A stretch of DNA of 64,000 nt from Arachis hypogaea (taxonomy: Eukaryota; Streptophyta; Magnoliopsida; Fabales; Fabaceae). The stretch covers positions 23,183,940-23,247,939 of the forward strand of contig NC_092051.1 in assembly GCF_003086295.3 (NCBI RefSeq), written 5' to 3'. A program made the translations under genes and the position numbers. Position 1 is the first letter of the stretch; every line of letters begins with the position of its first letter. The notes beneath the pieces are model-generated. The model did not search any database and was not told the origin of the DNA. It worked only from the letters and a program-made list of their open reading frames with translations. Shown here one piece after another: positions 58,668 through 64,000 of the stretch.

Positions 58668-60394
58668 TGGTGCACGAAATTGTGATCTCTAGGCTCGAAC
58701 AAATCCTGGTAATGGATCCAAAGCTTGATGCTCTGATCTTAATTCATAATTTGTCACAACTTCGATACAACTAACCAGCAAGTGCACTGGGTCGTCCAAG
58801 TAATACCTTACGTGAGTAAGGGTCGAATCCCACGGAGATTGTTGGTATGAAGCAAGCTATGGTCACCTTGCAAATCTCAGTCAGGTAGATATAAAGTGAT
58901 AAGGGTGTTTTCGAATAATAAATAAAAGAAGGGATAGAAATACTTATGTAATTCATTGATAGAAATTTCAGATAAGCGAATGGAGATGCTTTTCGTTCCT
59001 CTGAACCTCTGCTTTCCTGCTATCTTCATCCAATCAGTCTCACTCCTTTCCATGGCTGGCTTTATGTGATACATCACCACTGTCAATGGCTACTTTCGGT
59101 CATCTCACGGGAAAATGATCCAATGCCCTGTCACGGCACGGCTAATCGTCTGGAGGCATCACCCTTGCCAATGGCTTCATCTTATCCTCTCAGTGAATAA
59201 TATGCTCACGCACCCTGTCACGGCACGGCTATTCATCTGTCGGTTCTCGATCATGCTGGAATAGGATTTACTATCCTTTTGCGTCTGTCACTAACGCCCT
59301 GCAATCGCGAGTTAGGAGCTCGTCACAGTCATTCAATCATTGAATCCTACTCGGAATACCACGGACAAGGTTTAGACTTTCCGGATTCTCTTGAATGCCG
59401 CCATCATTCTAGCTTACGCCACGAAGATTCTGGTTAGGAGATCTAAGAGATATTCATTCTAGCTTAATTCATGTAGAACAGAAGTGTTTGTCAGGCACGC
59501 GTTCATAGGGGAGAAGGATGATGAGCGTCACACATAATCATCACCTTCATCACGTTCTTGGGTGCGAATGGATATCTTAGAAGAGAAATAAGAAGAATTG
59601 AATAGAAAACAGTAGTACTTTGCATTAATCTTTGAGGAACAGCAGAGCTCCACACCTTAATCTATGGAGTGTAGAAACTCTACCGTTGAAAATACATAAG
59701 TGAAGGTCCAGGCATGGCCGTGTGGCCAGCCCCTATGGTCTAAGAACAATGCGTTCAAAGATGCCTAATACAATAGTAAGAGGTCCTATTTATAATAAAC
59801 TAGTCACTAGGGTTTACATGAGTAAGTAATTGATGCATAAATCTACTTCCTGGGCCCACTTGGTGTGTGTTTGGGCTGAGCCTGAGTGTTGCACGTGCAT
59901 AGGCCATTTGTGGAGTTGAACGCCAGTTTCTGTGCCAGTTTGGGCGTTCAACTCTGGTTTTGGATCCTTTTCTGGCGTTGGACGCTAGATTTGGGCAGAA
60001 GGCTGGCGTTGAACGCCAGTTTACATCGTCAATTCTTGGCCAAAGTATGGACTATTATATATTGCTGGAAAGCCCTGGATGTCTACTTTCCAACGCAATT
60101 GGAAGCGCGCCATTTTGTGTTCTGTAGCTCCAGAAAATTTACTTTGAGTGCAGGGAGGTCAGAATCCAACAGCATCAGCAGTCCTTTTTCAACCTCTGAA
60201 TCTGATTTCTGCTCAAGTCCCTCAATTTCAGCCAGAAAATATCTGAAATCACAGAAAAACACATAAACTCATAGTAAAGTCCAGAAATGTGAATTTAACA
60301 TAAAAACTAATGAAAACATCCCTAAAAGTAACTAGATTCTACTAAAAACATACTAAAAACAATGCCAAAAAGCGTATAAATTATCCGCTCATCA
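58668..60394 (-). repeat. 3' LTR of the RT-less element
   Basis: A 1727-bp LTR. Minus-strand start TGATGAGCGGATAATT at 60394, end CGTGCACCA at 58668. It contains four GGCGTT(G/C)AACGCC-type palindromes or half-palindromes at about 59915-60022. Confidence 0.85.
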
Positions 60395-61516
60395 CAACAC
60401 CAAACTTAAATTGTTGCTTGTCCCCAAGCAACTGAAAATCAAATAGGATAAAAAGAAGAGAATATACTATAAATTCCAAACTATCAATGAAACATAGCTT
60501 CAATCATATGAGCGGGACTTATAGCTTTTTGCCTCTTGAATAGTTTTGGCATCTCACTTTATCCATTGAGGTTCAGAATGATTGGCATCTATAGGAACTC
60601 AGAGTTCAGATAGTGTTATTGACTCTCCTAGTTCAGTATGATGATTCTTGAACACAGCTTCTTTATGAGTCTTGGCCGTGGCCCTAAGCACTTTGTTTTC
60701 CAGTATTACCACCGGATACATAAATGCCACAGACACATAATTGGGTGAACCTTTTCAGATTGTGACTCAGCTTTGCTAAAGTCCCCAATTAGAGGTGTCC
60801 AGGGTTCTTAAGCACACTCTTCTTTTACTTTGGACCTTGACTTTAACCGCTCAGTCTCAAGTTTTCACTTGACACCTACACGCCACAAGCACATGGTTAG
60901 GGACAGCTTGGTTTAGCCGCTTAGACCAGGATTTTATTCCTTTAGGCCCTCCTATCCACTGATGCTCAAAGCCTTGGGATCCTTTTTATTTGCCCTTGCC
61001 TTTTGGTTTTAAGGGTTATTGGCTTTTTCTGCTTGCTTTTTCTTTTTCTTTTTTTTTTGCCTATTTTTTTCTTTTTTTTTTCTTTTTTTTTTTCTGCAAG
61101 CTTTGTTCTTTGCTGCTTTTTCTTGCTTCAAGAATCATTTTTATGATTTTTCAGATTATCAAATAACATGTCTCCTAGTCATCATTCTTTCAAGAGCCAA
61201 CATATTTAACATTCTTAAACAACAACTTCAAAAGACATATGCACTGTTCAAGCATACATTCAGAAAACAAGAAGCATTGTCACCACATCAATATAATTAA
61301 GCTAAGTTCAAGGATAAATTCGAAACTCATGTACTTCTTGTTCTTTTGAATTAAAACATTTTTCATTTAAGAGAGGTGATGGATTCATAGGACATTCATA
61401 TCTTTAAGACAAAGTTACTAACTACTAATGATCATGTAGTGAAGACACAAACATAGATAGGCACATAACATGGAAAACGAAAAACAGAAGAAAGAAGAAC
61501 AAGGAATGAATCCACC
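60395..61516. other. Non-coding stretch between extra ORF and 3' LTR
   Basis: No conserved coding signal seen. A long pyrimidine run (plus strand) lies at 61020-61096. The PPT-like motif TAAGTTTGGTGTTG (minus strand) directly precedes the LTR at 60395-60408. Confidence 0.6.
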
Positions 61517-62664
61517 TTAGTGATGGTGGCGTTTCCTTCTTGAGGAACCAATGATGTCCTTGAGCTCTTCTATGTCTCTTCCTTGTCTTTGTTGCTCCTC
61601 CCTCATTGCTTTTTGATCTTCTCTTATTTCATGAAGCATGATGGAGTGCTCTTGATGTTCCACCCTTAGTTGTCCCATATTGGAACTCAATTCTCCTAGG
61701 GAGGTGTTGATTTGCTCCCAATAATTTTGTGGAGGAAAGTGCATTTGAGGCATCTCAGGGATCTCATGGAAATGAGCTTCTTGCGCCTCTTGAGCTCCAT
61801 GACTGGGCTCTCTTGCTTGCTCCATCTTTTTCTTAGTGATGGGCTTGTCCTCTTTGATGAGGATATCTTCCTCTATGTCAATCCCAGCCGAATTGCATAG
61901 GTGGCAAATGAGGTGAGGGAAGGCTAACCTTGCCATGGTGGAGGACTTGTCAGCCACCTTATAGAGTTCTTGACGTGTAATCTCATGAACTTCCACCTCT
62001 TCTCCAATCATGATGCTATGGATCATGATGGCTCGGTCTATAGTAACTTCAGACCGGTTGCTAGTGGGAATGATTGAGCATTGAATAAACTCCAACCATC
62101 CTCTAGCAATAGGCTTGAGGTCCAATCTTCTTAGTTGAACCGGCTTGCCTTTGGAGTCAATCTTCCATTTCCTTCTACACATATGTCCATAAGGACTTGG
62201 TCCAACCTTTGATCAAAGTTGACTCTCCTTGTGTAGGGGCGTGCGTTCTCTTCCATGTATGGCAAGTTAAATGCCAACCTCACATTCTCCGGACTAAAAT
62301 CTAAGTATTTCCCCCGAACCATTGTAACATAGTTCTTTGGATCCGGGTTCTTACTTTGATCATGGTTCTTGGTGATCCATGCATTGGCATAGAACTCTTG
62401 AACCATTAGGATGCCGACTTGTTGGATGGGATTTGTTAGAACTTCCCAACCTCTTCTTTGAATTTCATGTCGGATCTCCGGATACTCATTTCTTTTGAGT
62501 TTAAAAGGGACCTCAGGGATCACCTTTTTCTTGGCCACAACATCATAGAAGTGGTCTTGATGGGCTTTGGAGATGAACCTTTCCATCTTCCATGACTCGG
62601 ATGTGGAAGCTTTTGTCTTCCCTTTCCCTCTTCTAGAGGATTCTCCGGTCTTAGATGCCATCAA
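61517..62664 (-). pseudogene. Extra ORF of the RT-less element, 'putative plant transposon protein' domain
   Basis: Two overlapping frames, 62664-62131 and 62182-61517, that belong together across one frame change near 62160. The N-terminus is basic (MMASKTGESSRRGKGKTKAS). Then come KAHQDHFYDVVAKKK and GILMVQEFYANAWITKNHDQ, then YVTMVRGKYLDFSPENVRLA. The second part has VQLRRLDLKPIARGWLEFI, ITRQELYKVAD, LAFPHLICHLCNSAGI and a C-terminal coiled coil (LGELSSNMGQLRVEHQEHSI) ending in RRKRHHH. Members of this domain family are common in plant LTR elements. The molecular function is unknown to me. Confidence 0.75.
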
Positions 62665-63621
62665 TGGTAATGGAAAAACAAAAAAGCTATGCTTTTACCA
62701 CACCAAACTTAGAATATTGCTCGCCCTCGAGCAATAAACAAAAGAATAGAAGAAGAAGAAGAAGAACTAAGGAGAGGGAGAGGGAGATGTGGTTTCGGCT
62801 AAGGAGAGTGTAGAGGGGTGTGTTGTGTGAATTTGGTGAAGAATGGAGGTCTTTATATAGGGAAGGGAGGGGGGGTTAAGGTTCGGCCATATGGGTGGGT
62901 TTGGGTGGGAAATTGGTTTTGAATTTTGAAGGTAGGTGGAGTTTATGAGGTAGGTTTATGGGGAAGAGTGGATGGATGTGAGTGGTGAAGAGGTGATGGG
63001 GAAGAGAGTTTGAGGTGATTGGTGAGGGGTTTTTAGGGAAGAGTGTTTATGGGGTTGTGTGAAAGAGAGTGGTGAGAAGAAGTGAGTGGAGGTAGGTGGG
63101 GATCCTGTGGGGTCCACAGATCCTGAGTGGATCCTGTGGGGTCCACAGATCCTAAGATGATCCTGTGGGGTCCACAGATCCTGAGGTGTTCAAGGATTTA
63201 CATCCCTGCACCCATTAGGCATGTAAAAATGCCTTTGTACCCAACTCTGGGCGTTCAGCGCCAGGTTGGTGGCCATTTTGGGCGTTCAACGCCCATTTGT
63301 GTGCCATTTCTGGCGTTGAACGCCAGAACCATGCCTGTTCTGGCGTTCAGCGCCCAGAAGCTGCCCATTTTGGGCGTTCAGCGCCAGAACCATGCTTTGT
63401 TCTGGCGCTGAACGCCAGACAGATGCTCCTCCAGGGTGTAATTTTTCTTCTGCTGTTTTTGATTCCGTTTTCAATTTTTATATTTATTTTGTGACTCCAC
63501 ATGATCATGAACCTAAGAAAACATGAAAAACAATAAAAATAAGAATTAGATAAACATTGGGTTGCCTCCCAACAAGCGCTTCTTTAATGTCAATAGCTTG
63601 ACAGTGGGCTCTCATGGAGCC
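62665..63621. other. Non-coding stretch with tandem and palindromic repeats
   Basis: Between gag-pro and the extra ORF. It contains three tandem units built on GATCCTGTGGGGTCCACAG (63101-63183) and six GGCG(T/C)T...(A/G)(A/G)CGCC palindromes about 30 bp apart (63243-63421). A small stem-loop TTGGG-TTGCCT-CCCAA lies at about 63559-63574. Confidence 0.75.
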
Positions 63622-64000
63622 TCACAGATGTGCAGAGCTTTGTTGAGACTCTCCAACACCAAACTTAGAGTTTGGATATGGGAGTTCAACACCAAACTTA
63701 GAGTTTGGTTGTGGCCTCCCAACACCAAACTTAGAGTTTGACTGTGGGGGCTCTGGTTGACTCTGCTTTGAGAGAAGCTTTTCAAGCTTCCTCTCCATGG
63801 TTGCAGAGGGAGATCCTTGAGTTTTGAATACAAGGGAGTTCTCATTCCATTGAAGGACTATTTCACCTCTGTCAACATCAATCACAGCTCTTGCTGTGGC
63901 CAGGAAAGGTCTTCCTAGGATGATGGATTCATCCTCTTCCTTTCCAGTATCTAGGACTATGAAATCAGCAGGGATGTAAAGGCCCTCAACCTTTACTAAA
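63622..64000 (-). CDS. C-terminal part of gag-pro of the RT-less element
   Basis: Partial; it continues beyond the window edge. The frame reads EGLYIPADFIVLDTG, ESIILGRPFLATARAVID and VDRGEIVLQWNE, which is the C-terminal half of a retroviral-type aspartic protease as found in plant Ty3-gypsy gag-pro (ILGRPFLxTAxAxID). After the protease come three copies of the hexapeptide NSKFGV, encoded by the repeated DNA motif described in the findings, and a stop at 63622-63624. No frame break in the visible part. Confidence 0.85.
   Translation of the reverse strand, partial: LVKVEGLYIPADFIVLDTGKEEDESIILGRPFLATARAVIDVDRGEIVLQWNENSLVFKTQGSPSATMERKLEKLLSKQSQPEPPQSNSKFGVGRPQPNSKFGVELPYPNSKFGVGESQQSSAHL

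Larger units (their letters stand above)
39967..64000 (+). mobile_element. Ty3-gypsy element, Tekay/Del-like, host of the nest (3' end outside window)
   Basis: Begins with a 3386-bp LTR (39967-43352, TGTAAACCCC ... GGTGTTACA), then PBS, gag-pro and RT. It is split by three later insertions: a solo LTR at about 43610-45050, a copia at 46795-58135 and a minus-strand LTR element from 58668. After removing these, gag, protease and RT follow in the normal order up to 58667. The pieces contain several stops. The 3' LTR is not in the window. Confidence 0.85.
58668..64000 (-). mobile_element. LTR element without visible RT (TGATGAGCG family), reverse orientation, 5' part outside window
   Basis: Read on the minus strand: the end of gag-pro (64000-63622), a non-coding stretch, an extra ORF (62664-61517), a PPT-like region and the 3' LTR (60394-58668). 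No reverse transcriptase, RNase H or integrase lies between the protease and the 3' LTR, where they belong in Ty3-gypsy order, so the element appears non-autonomous. The left flank is GCCAC at 58663-58667. The other copy of the duplication is outside the window. The 3' LTR is homologous to the solo LTR at 18849-20398. Confidence 0.8.

Noticed and set aside
61019..61300. 93-codon frame starting with many phenylalanines
   Set aside because: It is translated from a pyrimidine run in the 3' non-coding part of an LTR element.
63656..63740. Regularly spaced repeats that could suggest a CRISPR-like array
   Set aside because: Only three units, coding in the gag-pro frame, in a plant retrotransposon. 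There are no unique spacers of fixed length.

Overview
This is a plant nuclear window, most probably from a peanut-group legume (Arachis). The reasons are spliced GT-AG genes with typical dicot products, AT-rich spacers, and LTR retrotransposons whose LTRs carry arrays of GGCGTT(C/G)AACGCC-type palindromes and TGATGAGCG/TGATAAACCG ends, which I associate with Arachis. The species call is inference from memory.

The left 32 kb holds five host genes. They are a WNK kinase of the WNK8/10 type (4625-7800, +), the RNA polymerase III subunit RPC10/RPC11 (8762-10501, -), a small EF-hand protein of the KIC/PBP1 type (11894-12280, +), an RS31-type splicing factor (13330-15412, -) and a plant U-box/ARM E3 ligase of the PUB42/43/44 type (27494-31795, -). 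Splice sites were read from the sequence, and all five give uninterrupted coding sequences. They have unrelated roles (signalling, Pol III, calcium, splicing, ubiquitin) and no shared pathway is evident.

Between and around them lie DNA transposons with readable ends: a Pack-MULE carrying two gene fragments (510-1953), a small MULE with a GRF zinc-finger remnant (2680-3557), two Tourist-like MITEs (9815-10119 and 26420-26780), a hAT MITE (16614-16785), and a MULE with a transposase C-terminal fragment plus an opposite-strand GRF zinc-finger gene (32669-35177). A decayed Ty3-gypsy element of Tat type (16331-25587) has both LTRs and a 5-bp target duplication. It holds a hAT MITE in one LTR and a solo LTR of another family in pol. 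A 5'-truncated LINE lies at about 35268-37610.

From about 39.87 kb to the window end there is one retrotransposon nest. A copia gag is cut by a large Ty3-gypsy (Tekay/Del-like) element with a 3.4-kb LTR. That element is cut in turn by a solo LTR (about 43610-45050), a near-complete Sirevirus-like copia (46795-58135) and a minus-strand LTR element (from 58668, leaving the window) that shows gag-pro and an extra ORF but no reverse transcriptase where one is expected. Insertion junctions and LTR divergence (about 2% for the copia, about 10% for the Tat element, counted by eye) give relative ages.

The most interesting observations are: (1) a protein domain apparently shared by the extra 3' ORF of the copia Sirevirus and the extra 3' ORF of the RT-less element; (2) GRF zinc-finger genes on the opposite strand of two different MULEs; (3) a Pack-MULE that joins a plastid pyruvate dehydrogenase E2 fragment, lacking exactly its lipoylation motif, to a CYP81 haem-region fragment; (4) a PPT-like motif repeated five times in the RT-less element; and (5) unrelated LTR families that each carry CG-rich palindrome clusters.
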